Source: Paractinoplanes atraurantiacus
GTDB lineage: Bacteria > Actinomycetota > Actinomycetes > Mycobacteriales > Micromonosporaceae
Length of the DNA stretch: 64,000 bases
Reading direction: 5' to 3'
Assembly (NCBI RefSeq): GCF_900215205.1
Contig: NZ_OBDY01000014.1
Coordinates: forward strand, 170,640-234,639
Position numbers and translations under genes: made by a program. Positions 7,807 through 15,499 of this stretch are shown piece by piece (within the stretch, counting starts at the first letter, position 1; each line of letters starts with the position of its first letter). The notes below the pieces were generated by a model. The model was not told where the DNA came from and ran no database searches. It saw nothing but the letters and a program-made list of their open reading frames with translations.

Positions 7807-7852
7807 GAGCCGGCGGTAAGTTACTCGACAGTAGCAACGAGGGGAGCCCACA

Positions 7853-8524
7853 ATGCCCACGCTGGAGAAGCTCGACGACGTCTTCGTCCTCGACCTGGGG
7901 GACGGCGAGAATCGTTTCCACCCCGACTGGCTGACCGAGATCAACGCCCTGCTCGACGAGGTCGTCAAGGGCGACGAGCCGCGCGCCCTGGTCACCGCGG
8001 CCACCGGGAAGATCTGGTCGAACGGCCTCGACCTCGAGTGGCTGTTCGAACATCCGGAGGAGTACGCGGCGTACGGCACCCGGGTCCATGCCCTGCTCGC
8101 CCGCGTCCTGACCCTGCCGTTCGTCACGGTCGCCGCCTTGCAAGGTCACACCTTCGCCGCCGGCGCCATGCTGTCGCTGGCACACGACTCCCGGATCATG
8201 CGGGCCGACCGCGGTTTCTGGTGCCTGCCCGAGGCCGACATCAACATCCCGTTCACGCCCGGCATGTCCGCCCTGATCCAGGCCCGGCTCACCCCGCAGA
8301 CCGCGCACGAGGCCATGGTCGGCGCCCGTCGCTTCGGCGGCGAGGAGGCGTACAACCGGCAAATCGTCGACAGCGCAGTGGCCGAAGCCGACGTCCGGAG
8401 CTCGGCGATCGCGCTCGCCCAGAGCCATATCGGCAAGGCCGGCCCGACCCTCGAGACCATCAAAACCCGGATGTACGCCGGCGTGCTGGAGGCCTTGCGC
8501 GACTTCGCCGATCCCCGCGACTAG
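7853..8524 (+). CDS. Enoyl-CoA hydratase/isomerase family protein
   Basis: The 223-aa protein has the crotonase fold: LEKLDDVFVLDL, IWSNGLDLEWL, TVAALQGHTFAAGAMLSLAH (oxyanion-hole region), DRGFWCLPEADINIPF and GGEEAYNRQIVDS. The short length and the opening 'MPTLEKLDDVFVLDLGDGEN' resemble plant peroxisomal delta3,delta2-enoyl-CoA isomerases more than bacterial EchA proteins. An isomerase role on unsaturated fatty acyl-CoA is therefore the best guess. GAGGGGAGC precedes the ATG. Its stop codon overlaps that of the convergent gene in a CTAG. Confidence 0.8.
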   Translation: MPTLEKLDDVFVLDLGDGENRFHPDWLTEINALLDEVVKGDEPRALVTAATGKIWSNGLDLEWLFEHPEEYAAYGTRVHALLARVLTLPFVTVAALQGHTFAAGAMLSLAHDSRIMRADRGFWCLPEADINIPFTPGMSALIQARLTPQTAHEAMVGARRFGGEEAYNRQIVDSAVAEADVRSSAIALAQSHIGKAGPTLETIKTRMYAGVLEALRDFADPRD

Positions 8525-9027
8525 ATATCGACCGATCCCAGCATCTCCAGCAGGTCGTCGGTGTTGTCCACCGCCGCCTGCAGCACCTTGCGCGCCTCCC
8601 GCAGCCGCCCGGCCTGCGCCGTCAGCCGGGCCACATCCCCCGCCGCGACCGCACCGTACGTGGCCGCACTGACCGACAGCAGCAGCTCCAGCCCTTCGGC
8701 CGCCTGCCCCGCGGCCAGCGGAATCGGATCGGTGCGGCTCTCGTGCGCCATGGCCGGCAGGGGCAGACAGGCCCGCTGCACCTGCCACCGGATCCGGTCG
8801 GCCCGCTGCGAAGGCTCGTCCGCCCCGTCGAGTTGCCGCTGCCAGAGCGCGTACCGCGCGTCCCGGCTCATCATCAGCCGGTCGGCCGCCATCGCCTCGG
8901 CCTGCGCCGCCGCCAGCAGGGCACCCGCCAGCCAGGCCCGCCGCGCGTTCGTATCGCCGAGATCGTCGCCCTCCGGCGCGGCCCCCAGCGCCTCCAGAGC
9001 CGCGACCAGTCGCTCTTCCACCCCCAT
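8521..9027 (-). CDS. Conserved hypothetical helical protein, 168 aa
   Basis: No named family is recognised. The protein is almost entirely helical and Ala/Leu-rich, with no signal peptide or membrane span, and a WQRQLDG / RWQVQRACLPLPAMAHESR core that could be a helical-bundle ligand-binding region. It ends tail to tail with the enoyl-CoA isomerase-like gene, sharing four bases, and the oxidoreductase gene follows upstream on the same strand with a 45-bp gap. Confidence 0.6.
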   Translation of the reverse strand: MGVEERLVAALEALGAAPEGDDLGDTNARRAWLAGALLAAAQAEAMAADRLMMSRDARYALWQRQLDGADEPSQRADRIRWQVQRACLPLPAMAHESRTDPIPLAAGQAAEGLELLLSVSAATYGAVAAGDVARLTAQAGRLREARKVLQAAVDNTDDLLEMLGSVDI

Positions 9028-9072
9028 CGTCCCAACGTATCGATGGAAGCCCGCAAATACCGCGAGGCGCGC

Positions 9073-10008
9073 CTACGTGGTGACGACCAGCTTTCCGACC
9101 GTGTGGTTACGAGCGAAGTCGATCAGCGCCTGTACACCGTCATCGATCGAGTAGCGCCCGGTGATCAGCGGACTCAGCCCGGCCACGTCACGCATCCCAC
9201 CGAGGTCGCCGTCCACGTCCAGGACCAGCTCGAAGCGGACGTCATCCCGCCCGATCATCTCGGGACGCGGCGGCGGAAACGTGATCGTGAAGAGCCGCCC
9301 GCCCGGCTTCAGGCTCTGCGCCGCTTCCCGCAGCTGATCGGTGGGACGCACCAGATTGAGCACGAGATCAACGCCCTCAGCGGGGTAGCCGTCGTATCCG
9401 ATCACCTCGGTCGCTCCCCGCCCGAGGAGCGTGTCCCGATCCTCCGGCCGGCCGGTGGCGATGACCCGGCACCCCGCCAGCAGCGGCAGCACGGTAGTCC
9501 CCACGCCACCCGTCGCCCCGATCACCAGCACCGTCTCCCCCGGCTTGGGCTCGGCCCGGATCATCAGCGCCCGAGCCGTCAGCCCGACGGTCGGCAGCGC
9601 GGCCGCGGTGGCCACATCGAGCGAGTCCGGCCGATGCGCGATGAACGGCGTCCCCGCCTCGAAGACCGCGTACTCGGCCAAAGTCCCGGTGGTCACCGAC
9701 GGCCGGTTCGCCCCGGCCAGCGCTCCGAGAGCCCGCGGCACCGAGTGCCCGAAGACTTCATCCCCGATTGAGTACGCCGTGACGCCCTCCCCAACCGCAC
9801 TGACAGTCCCCGCGAAGTCGTTCCCCAGCACATGCGGAAATTCCAGCCGTACGGGATAAGCCCCGCTCGGAATGACGATGTCCCCCGGATTGAGCGAGGC
9901 GGCGGCAATCCGCACTTGAATCTGCCCGGCCCCCGCAGCGGGAATCGGAACGTCAGCGAGCTCAAAGCTCTCCGGCGGCCCATAGTCGCGGGCAACGATC
10001 GCTTTCAT
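9073..10008 (-). CDS. NADP-dependent medium-chain oxidoreductase (quinone oxidoreductase type)
   Basis: The 311-aa protein is a zinc-free MDR enzyme: MKAIVARDYGPPESFELADV, GNDFAGTVSAVGEGV in the catalytic half, and a Rossmann nucleotide-binding segment VIGATGGVGTTVLPLL near residues 160-175. No Cys ligands for zinc are seen. Its substrate is unknown. GGAGGAAGCC precedes the ATG. It diverges from a TetR regulator over an 80-bp gap with two matching palindromes, so it is probably the regulator's main target. Confidence 0.85.
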   Translation of the reverse strand: MKAIVARDYGPPESFELADVPIPAAGAGQIQVRIAAASLNPGDIVIPSGAYPVRLEFPHVLGNDFAGTVSAVGEGVTAYSIGDEVFGHSVPRALGALAGANRPSVTTGTLAEYAVFEAGTPFIAHRPDSLDVATAAALPTVGLTARALMIRAEPKPGETVLVIGATGGVGTTVLPLLAGCRVIATGRPEDRDTLLGRGATEVIGYDGYPAEGVDLVLNLVRPTDQLREAAQSLKPGGRLFTITFPPPRPEMIGRDDVRFELVLDVDGDLGGMRDVAGLSPLITGRYSIDDGVQALIDFARNHTVGKLVVTT

Positions 10009-10033
10009 GGCTTCCTCCGTGACGCACTAAGCG

Positions 10034-10045
10034 GACCGAGCGGTC
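10034..10045. promoter_or_regulatory. TetR operator candidate 1
   Basis: GACCGAGCGGTC has 5-bp inverted arms, embedded in CGGACCGAGCGGTCAC. It lies between the oxidoreductase and tetR genes and shares its arms with the second site 28 bp away. Confidence 0.6.
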
Positions 10046-10061
10046 ACGTTAAGCCTAAACG

Positions 10062-10073
10062 GACCGCCCGGTC
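10062..10073. promoter_or_regulatory. TetR operator candidate 2
   Basis: GACCGCCCGGTC repeats the arms of site 1 and lies 15 bases from the tetR ATG, where a bound repressor would block its own promoter. The flanking context CGGACCG..CGGTCA is the same as at site 1. Confidence 0.6.
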
Positions 10074-10087
10074 AACTTGTTAAGCTG

Positions 10088-10684
10088 ATGATCGTGACGA
10101 TCGACCGCCCGTTGCGCGCCGACGCCGCCCGCAACCGCTCGTCGCTGCTGGCCGCCGCCGCCGAGGAGTTCGCCGCCCACGGCCTCGACGCCTCGGTGGC
10201 CGACATCGCCCGCCGGGCCGGCATCGGCAAGGGCACGGTCTTCCGCCACTTCCCGACCAAGGACGACCTGCTGGCCGCCGTGGTCCTCGACCGCATCGAC
10301 AACCTGGCCGCCCTGGCCCAGCGCCTGACCACGGCCACCGACCCCGGCGCGGCCCTGCTCGAGTTCATGGACGCCGCCGCCGGCCGCCAACAGCAGCTCG
10401 ACTTGTCCTTCCTGCGCGAGTCCGGCGAGATCAACGCCCGCCTGAGAAACGCCCGCGAGCGCCTGTTCACCGCCATCATCACGCTGGTGACGCGAGCACA
10501 GGAGGCCGGCGCCATACGCGCCGACATCAACGGCATGGACGTGATCCTGCTGATGTGCGCCCCGAACCACGTGGTCAGCTTCGTCCCCGATCCACCACCG
10601 GACCTGTGGCGCCGCTACCTGCACATCATCTTCGACGGCCTACGCCCCGACGGCGCCCAGCCTCTCCCCGACCCGGCCCCATAA
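10088..10684 (+). CDS. TetR-family transcriptional regulator
   Basis: The 198-aa protein has an N-terminal helix-turn-helix (ARNRSSLLAAAAEEFAAHGL, then VADIARRAGIGKGTVFRHFP) and a helical ligand-binding C-terminus (ALLEFMDAAAGRQQQLDLSF, then ARERLFTAIITLVTRAQEAG). It diverges from an NADP-dependent oxidoreductase. The gap holds two GACCGNNCGGTC palindromes, the second just before its own start, so autoregulation together with control of the oxidoreductase is likely. The inducing ligand is unknown. Confidence 0.9.
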   Translation: MIVTIDRPLRADAARNRSSLLAAAAEEFAAHGLDASVADIARRAGIGKGTVFRHFPTKDDLLAAVVLDRIDNLAALAQRLTTATDPGAALLEFMDAAAGRQQQLDLSFLRESGEINARLRNARERLFTAIITLVTRAQEAGAIRADINGMDVILLMCAPNHVVSFVPDPPPDLWRRYLHIIFDGLRPDGAQPLPDPAP

Positions 10685-10713
10685 GCACCCAGCCGCTCCG
10701 GCATTCGGCGCCC

Positions 10714-11001
10714 TCAACCCGGCGCGCGATCTTCACGGACGCGGCGACACCCGTACCCAATTCCGTTCGCCCCGCCGTGAGGTAGCCGCCAACGCACTTC
10801 ATCCGCATCCGTAACCACGTCGGTGGCGCGAAATCGAACGGCACGTGCGGGAAGCGGCGCAGCCGGGTGCGGCTCAGCGCCAGCCCGCACACCGTCTGGT
10901 TCATGCCGGGCTGCCAGGCGTGCACTTCGCCGCCCGGCTGCCGGATGCCGGATGCCGTCGGAGCCGATCCACTCGCTGGAGGCCGCCACCGCGCGTTTCA
11001 T
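10714..11001 (-). pseudogene. Probable frameshifted remnant of a small conserved protein gene
   Basis: Protein-like sequence switches between minus-strand frames. One frame gives MKRAVAASSEWIGSDGIRH at the start. A second gives VHAWQPGMNQTVCGL and RTRLRRFPHVPFDF in the middle. The first frame then resumes with ATDVVTDADEVRW. Read together they make one plausible small protein, so at least two indels are implied. A 7-bp direct repeat GGCATCC-GGCATCC (complement of the sequence near 10943) lies close to the first switch. The order and spacing suggest decay rather than chance. The gene family is not named here. Confidence 0.45.
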
Positions 11002-11072
11002 GGCGGCCGCGTGCCCACGAACCCGCCAGATATGCCCGTTAATTGACCGGCCGGCGGGGAATCTTGTGGTTC

Positions 11073-11312
11073 ATGACCGACCAACCGCACCGCATCGACA
11101 TCCGGCAGGGCGACGAGCCGGACGGCACCACCGCGTACGGGGCCTCGCTGCGCCCGCCGGGCCACTCTGTCGACCCGGGGGTTCCCGGCGACGAGCGCGC
11201 GGACCGCGCCCCGGAGGACCGCACCGGCGAGAAGGGCGGCGGCATCGCCGACCGTTCCGGCTACGACTCGCGCAGCCTGGCCGGCGATTCCCCCAACTAC
11301 CGGCCGGAATGA
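11073..11312 (+). CDS. Small acidic hydrophilic hypothetical protein, 79 aa
   Basis: The product (MTDQPHRIDIRQGDEPDG at the start, GIADRSGYDSRSLAGDSPNY at the end) is polar, without hydrophobic segments, and probably disordered. It resembles in style the 69-aa protein at 20153-20362, though not in clear sequence. ATG 11073 is preferred to an in-frame upstream ATG at 11043 because the upstream part has no character. A strong hairpin begins at its stop codon. Confidence 0.5.
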   Translation: MTDQPHRIDIRQGDEPDGTTAYGASLRPPGHSVDPGVPGDERADRAPEDRTGEKGGGIADRSGYDSRSLAGDSPNYRPE

Positions 11313-11347
11313 CGAGAAGCCCGGGCTCACCAGCCCGGGCTTCTCGT
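11312..11347. terminator. Bidirectional terminator between convergent genes
   Basis: Perfect 16-bp arms ACGAGAAGCCCGGGCT and AGCCCGGGCTTCTCGT around a CACC loop. It ends both the plus-strand small gene and the minus-strand scpA-scpB-rluB transcript. Confidence 0.85.
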
Positions 11348-11363
11348 ACAAGAAGAGAAGAGA

Positions 11364-12101
11364 TCAGTCGCCGGCGGCCTTGAACAGCGCGCTCACTTCG
11401 GCCATGGACAGGTGACGGAAGCCTCCGGGCCGGAGGTCGCCGAGCCGGACGGGCCCGACCGACGTGCGGATGAGCCGGGTCACGGGGTGGCCGACGGCGT
11501 CCATCATCCGGCGGACGATGTGCTTGCGACCCTCGTGCAGCGTGATCTCGACCTGGGCCGTCTTGCCGAGCGCCCCGACGAGCTTGAACGCGTCGGCTTT
11601 GGCCGGCCCGTCTTCGAGCTCGATGCCGGCGAGCAGCTGGCGCCCGACGTTGCGGGAGAGCGGCCCGTCGGTGACCTCGGCCAGGTACGTCTTCTGGATC
11701 TCGTACCGCGGGTGGGTCAGCTTGTTGGTCAGCTCACCGTCGTTGGTGATGAGCAGCAGGCCTTCGCTGTCGGCGTCGAGGCGCCCGACGTGGTAGAGCC
11801 GCTGCTGGAACTGGCCGAGGAAGTCGGCCAGTTCGGTGCGGCCTTTTTCGTCGTCGAGCGACGACACGACACCGCGCGGCTTGTTCATCGCGATGTAGAC
11901 CAGTTTGGTGTCGGTGACGATCCGCTGGCCGTCCACGTGGATCTCGGCAGTGTTGGGGTCGACCTTGTCGCCGAGCTTGGCGACCTTGCCGTTGACCGTC
12001 ACGCGCCGGCGGAAGATCAGGTCTTCGCAGGCACGGCGGGATCCAACACCGGCGGCCGCCAGCACTTTCTGGAGGCGTTCGGCGGTGTCAGCCTGAGGCA
12101 T
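11364..12101 (-). CDS. rluB: 23S rRNA pseudouridine synthase, RluB/RsuA family
   Basis: The 245-aa protein has an S4 RNA-binding domain (ERLQKVLAAAGVGSRRACED, then NGKVAKLGDKVD) and the catalytic pseudouridine synthase domain. The aspartate motif is GRLDADSEGLLLITNDGEL, followed by KTYLAEV and EGRKHIVRRM. It converts specific uridines of large-subunit rRNA to pseudouridine. Its start lies 14 bases inside the end of scpB, so the genes are translationally coupled. A perfect terminator hairpin lies just beyond the stop. Confidence 0.93.
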   Translation of the reverse strand: MPQADTAERLQKVLAAAGVGSRRACEDLIFRRRVTVNGKVAKLGDKVDPNTAEIHVDGQRIVTDTKLVYIAMNKPRGVVSSLDDEKGRTELADFLGQFQQRLYHVGRLDADSEGLLLITNDGELTNKLTHPRYEIQKTYLAEVTDGPLSRNVGRQLLAGIELEDGPAKADAFKLVGALGKTAQVEITLHEGRKHIVRRMMDAVGHPVTRLIRTSVGPVRLGDLRPGGFRHLSMAEVSALFKAAGD

Positions 12102-13755
12102 CGAGTACTTCTTCCACGTCGTCGGGCAGGAACGGAGCGAGCGGCGGCAGCTGGTCGACCGAGTTGAGACCCAGTTTTTCCAGGAAGAGCGCCGTCGTGC
12201 GATACAGGTGTGCCCCGGTTTCGCTCTCCGTGCCGCATTCCTCGATCAGGCCGCGCGTGACAAGCGTACGCATGACCCCGTCGCAGTTCACACCGCGGAT
12301 GGCGGAGATACGCGACCTGGTCACAGGCTGCTTGTAGGCGACCACAGCCAGTGTCTCCAAGGCTGCCTGGGTCAGCCGCACAGACTGCCCGTCGAGAACG
12401 AACCGCTCCACATACGGCGCATATTCCGGCCGTGTGTAGAGACGCCAGCCACCCGCCACCCGCCGCAGGTCGAACCCGTGCCCCGCCGCCGTGTACCGAG
12501 CCGACAAATCCTCCAACATCACCCCGACGCGCTCGGTCGGCTGCTCCAGGATCTGCGCCAGCTGCATCTCCGCCACAGGCTCATCGACAACCAACATGAT
12601 CGCCTCAAGCGCCGCCGCCAGCTCGGAGTCTTCAGTCAACCCCGGCAGTTCAACTTCTTCGGCCGTACGTGTCCCCGCGCCCCCAACCGCACTTTCCCCG
12701 CCCCGTCCCCGACGAGCAGCCTGCTCCGGCACCGCCACAGCCGCACCGCCCGCAGCCGCACCGGGGTCGGCCTCCTCGCGCTTGGCCTCCTCGCGCTCGG
12801 CCGCGTCCTCAGCCGGCTGATCGCCCCGGTCCTCGTCGAGCTCTTCATCGGCGGCCCGCCCATCGTCCGCCAGCACCTCGTCCGCGAACGGAAGGTCGAT
12901 CTCCCCGTCGTCACTGACGTCATCGTCAGCGGCCGCGTCGAAGACGTCCCCCGCGTCATCCCCGTCCTCCGGCAGCGGAGCGTCAACCGGCGCCCCACCC
13001 TCGTCCTCGAGCTCAGCCGCCGCGGCATCCTCGATCGCCTCCGGCAACGGCAGCTCAGGCCCCGGCGCTACCTCGACGGGCTCCGCTCCGGCCTCGTCCG
13101 CGGGCGCATCCACCCCACCGGCCGGCGGCTCGTCCCCTTCGGCCGCCCCATCGCCACCCGCCGACGCGCCGAGCGAGCCCTCCCCAGAGACCGCACCCAC
13201 ACCCACGGGCGCGTCGAGCGAGCCCTCCCCGGAGACCGCACCCACACCCACCGGCGCATCGAGCGAGCCCTCCCCGGAGACCGCACCCACACCCACCGGC
13301 GCATCGAGCGAGCCCTCGCCAGACGCCACATCCTCGTCGACGGGCGAGTCAACCGCGACCTCGTCCTCCGCAGCGTCCCCGAGCGCGGGTTCCTCTTCCA
13401 CCGCCGGGTTGGGCCGCTCGAACGCCGGATCGAAGTCGTCGTCCGAGTCGAGACCCGCCTCTTCGAGGTCGTCCCCGTCCCCGGGCCGCTCTTCGCCGTC
13501 CGAGGCCCGGGCAGCCGCCGCGCGGCCCTCAGAGCTTTTGAACTCCCCGTATTCCTCGTCCTCGTCCCCGCTGGACGCCGCCGGAACCGCGGCCCACTCC
13601 TGACGAGCCTCCCGACCGTCAGCAAGCTCAGCGCGAGCCTCGTCCTCGGCCTCCGCCTGGAACTTGCGATCCACCGCCCGCTGCGGCCGCTCCCACGGCG
13701 GCACCCAGGCCGCGGCCTGCGCCGCGAGTGAGTCGGACTGCTCGTCGCTGCTCAC
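12088..13755 (-). CDS. scpB: Segregation and condensation protein B with a very long acidic N-terminal extension
   Basis: The winged-helix ScpB domain occupies the last ~185 of 555 residues: EAIMLVVDEPVAEMQLAQIL, LRRVAGGWRLYTRPEYAPYV, ETLAVVAYKQPVTRSRISAI and GVNCDGVMRTLVTRGLIEE. ScpB dimers bind the ScpA kleisin and regulate Smc. The first ~370 residues are acidic, Ala/Gly/Pro-rich and disordered, containing a 15-residue repeat (DAPVGVGAVSGEGSL) in three to four copies. Typical ScpB proteins are about 200-250 aa. GTG 13753-13755 overlaps the scpA stop (GTGA). Confidence 0.92.
   Translation of the reverse strand: MSSDEQSDSLAAQAAAWVPPWERPQRAVDRKFQAEAEDEARAELADGREARQEWAAVPAASSGDEDEEYGEFKSSEGRAAAARASDGEERPGDGDDLEEAGLDSDDDFDPAFERPNPAVEEEPALGDAAEDEVAVDSPVDEDVASGEGSLDAPVGVGAVSGEGSLDAPVGVGAVSGEGSLDAPVGVGAVSGEGSLGASAGGDGAAEGDEPPAGGVDAPADEAGAEPVEVAPGPELPLPEAIEDAAAAELEDEGGAPVDAPLPEDGDDAGDVFDAAADDDVSDDGEIDLPFADEVLADDGRAADEELDEDRGDQPAEDAAEREEAKREEADPGAAAGGAAVAVPEQAARRGRGGESAVGGAGTRTAEEVELPGLTEDSELAAALEAIMLVVDEPVAEMQLAQILEQPTERVGVMLEDLSARYTAAGHGFDLRRVAGGWRLYTRPEYAPYVERFVLDGQSVRLTQAALETLAVVAYKQPVTRSRISAIRGVNCDGVMRTLVTRGLIEECGTESETGAHLYRTTALFLEKLGLNSVDQLPPLAPFLPDDVEEVLDASG
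13171..13320. repeat. 45-bp tandem repeat inside scpB
   Basis: Units begin at 13171, 13216 and 13261, with a partial fourth at 13306. They are almost identical, each starts GAGCGAGCCCTC, and the period is a multiple of three, so length changes keep the frame. It encodes ScpB residues ~145-195. Confidence 0.9.
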
Positions 13756-15431
13756 GATCGTTCCTCCGCGTCGTCGTCTTCCCCGCCAAGATCATCGCCC
13801 TCGGAGCCCACGTCAAGTCGGCCCGCATGGGACTTCCCCGATTCGCCTCGCCCCAAATCCGGCGACTCCGCCACACGACCGCCCTCATCGGGCACGTCTC
13901 GCGATCCCCCATCCGGCCGCCCTCGCGGATCATCCCCGCCCGTCCGACCTCGTGGATCGTCGCCTCCCACCCCGAGGGAGGGGACTAAATCTGACAAATC
14001 CGGAACCAGCGACATATCCGAATTCATCTGATCGGAAGCGCCGGTGAGCGAATCCAAGGCGGTGTCGGCGTGAGCCGGGGCGGCGTCGGCGGCGTCGGTG
14101 GCCGAGGCGGCGTCGGTGGCCGAGGCGGCGTCGGCCGAGGCGGCGTCGGCCGAGGCGGCGTCGGCCGAGGCGGCGTCGGCCGAGGCGGCGTCGGGATGCG
14201 CATCCGAGCTGGCGTCGGTAAGAGCCTGAGAGGCGGCGCCGGACGGAAGATCCTCGTTGCCCTCTGTACGCACATGGCCCTCGGCGCCGGAAGGCGAGTC
14301 CGCGCTGGCCTCGACAGGCGAATCTGTGGCGTTCTCAGCGTCGGGTTCGAAACCCCAGACGGCGCCGGCGCCGAAGCCCGAGACGGATTCGAGGTCGAAA
14401 TCGGCGTTCGCGTCGGAGACGGTGTCGAGGTCGAAATCGGAGTCGAGATCGGCGCTGGCGGAGGGCGAGGCGACGTCAGCGCCGGTGCCGGAATCCGAGC
14501 CGCCGGCGTCCGCGTCGGTGCCGGCGGGTGGCTCTGGCTTCTCGTCGTCGGTGGGCTTGGTGCCCTCGTAGTCGTCGATGTCGAGCTCTACGTCAGCCGC
14601 GTCGCCGCCGATCCAGCGGACTGTCAGCTCGTCCAAGGAGACCGGCTGTTCGAAATCGATCAGGCCCTCTCGGTAGAGCTCCAACAAAGCCAGGAACCGC
14701 GCCACCACCTCGAGGGTGTTGTCGCAGTCGGCCACCAGCAGGGAGAACGTGGCCGAGCCGGCTCGGCGGAGGCGGTCGCGCAGCAGGGCCGCGTGCTCGC
14801 GGACGCTGACCCGCACCTGGTGGATGTGGGCGATCGACACCTGCGGCGGGCCCGGCTTCGGCACGAACTGTTTCAGCGCCAGCTTGAACAGCCGCTCCGG
14901 GCCGATGCCCAGCACCAGCTCGGGCAGCGCCTCGGTGTACCGCTGCTCCATCGACACCGCCCGCGGCCAGCGCTTGCCGCCGGTGAACTCGAGCTCGGCG
15001 ATGTGGGCCGCCGCCTCCTTGTACGCCTTGTACTGCAGCAGCCGGGCGAACAGCAGGTCGCGCGCCTCGAGCAGCGCCAGGTCTTCCTCGTCCTCGACGT
15101 CGGCCGCCGGCAGCAGCCGGGCCGCCTTGAGGTCGAGCAGGGTGGCCGCCACCAGCAGGAACTCGCTCGTCTCGCCCAGGTCCCAGTCGTCGCCCATCGC
15201 GCGGATGTAGGCGATGAAGTCGTCGGTGACCTGGTGCAGCGCGATCTCGGTGACGTCGAGCTTGTGTTTGCCGATCAGCTGGAGGAGCAGATCGAACGGG
15301 CCCGTGAAGTTGTCGAGCCGCACAAGGAATTTGCCCGAGTCATCCTCGGCGGAGATGTCGGCGACTTCAGCGGGCTCGTCAGGCACCTGCTGACCGTAGT
15401 CCACCGGTACGACAACTTGCTCAGTGCTCAC
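13752..15431 (-). CDS. scpA: Segregation and condensation protein A (kleisin) with a long C-terminal tail
   Basis: Residues ~33-300 are the kleisin: LVRLDNFTGPFDLLLQLIGK, KLDVTEIALHQVTDDFIAYI, LVAATLLDLKAARLLP, and the C-terminal winged helix FLALLELYREGLIDFEQPVS followed by LDELTVRW. It bridges the heads of Smc together with ScpB. The remaining ~250 residues are low-complexity and acidic, including a DAASA repeat and DFDL/DSDF stretches. Usual ScpA length is about 250-300 aa. GTG at 15431 has GGGAAGGGG upstream. A PmeI-type palindrome (15452-15463) sits in the short gap before it. Confidence 0.93.
   Translation of the reverse strand: MSTEQVVVPVDYGQQVPDEPAEVADISAEDDSGKFLVRLDNFTGPFDLLLQLIGKHKLDVTEIALHQVTDDFIAYIRAMGDDWDLGETSEFLLVAATLLDLKAARLLPAADVEDEEDLALLEARDLLFARLLQYKAYKEAAAHIAELEFTGGKRWPRAVSMEQRYTEALPELVLGIGPERLFKLALKQFVPKPGPPQVSIAHIHQVRVSVREHAALLRDRLRRAGSATFSLLVADCDNTLEVVARFLALLELYREGLIDFEQPVSLDELTVRWIGGDAADVELDIDDYEGTKPTDDEKPEPPAGTDADAGGSDSGTGADVASPSASADLDSDFDLDTVSDANADFDLESVSGFGAGAVWGFEPDAENATDSPVEASADSPSGAEGHVRTEGNEDLPSGAASQALTDASSDAHPDAASADAASADAASADAASADAASATDAASATDAADAAPAHADTALDSLTGASDQMNSDMSLVPDLSDLVPSLGVGGDDPRGRTGGDDPRGRPDGGSRDVPDEGGRVAESPDLGRGESGKSHAGRLDVGSEGDDLGGEDDDAEERS
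14086..14193. repeat. 15-bp tandem repeat inside scpA tail
   Basis: Units of GCCGAGGCGGCGTCG occur five times in a row from 14119 with related 18-bp units before them. They encode a DAASA-type repeat in the disordered ScpA tail. Confidence 0.9.
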
Positions 15432-15451
15432 CGCGCCCCTTCCCGTCCGTA

Positions 15452-15463
15452 CCGTTTAAACGG
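15452..15463. promoter_or_regulatory. Palindrome upstream of scpA
   Basis: CCGTTTAAACGG is a perfect 12-bp palindrome, 20 bases upstream of the scpA GTG and unusually AT-rich for this DNA. It could be an operator or part of a promoter; nothing identifies the binding protein. Confidence 0.35.
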
Positions 15464-15499
15464 GACAAATCCGGAAGGGGTACGGCGGCGTGGCGAAGA

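Noticed and set aside
10626..10925. 99-aa frame as an intact gene
   Set aside because: Only its first part is protein-like; the continuation lies in another frame, so a frameshifted remnant is a better reading.
13171..13320. 45-bp repeat as a CRISPR array
   Set aside because: Units are directly tandem without unique spacers and encode part of ScpB in frame.
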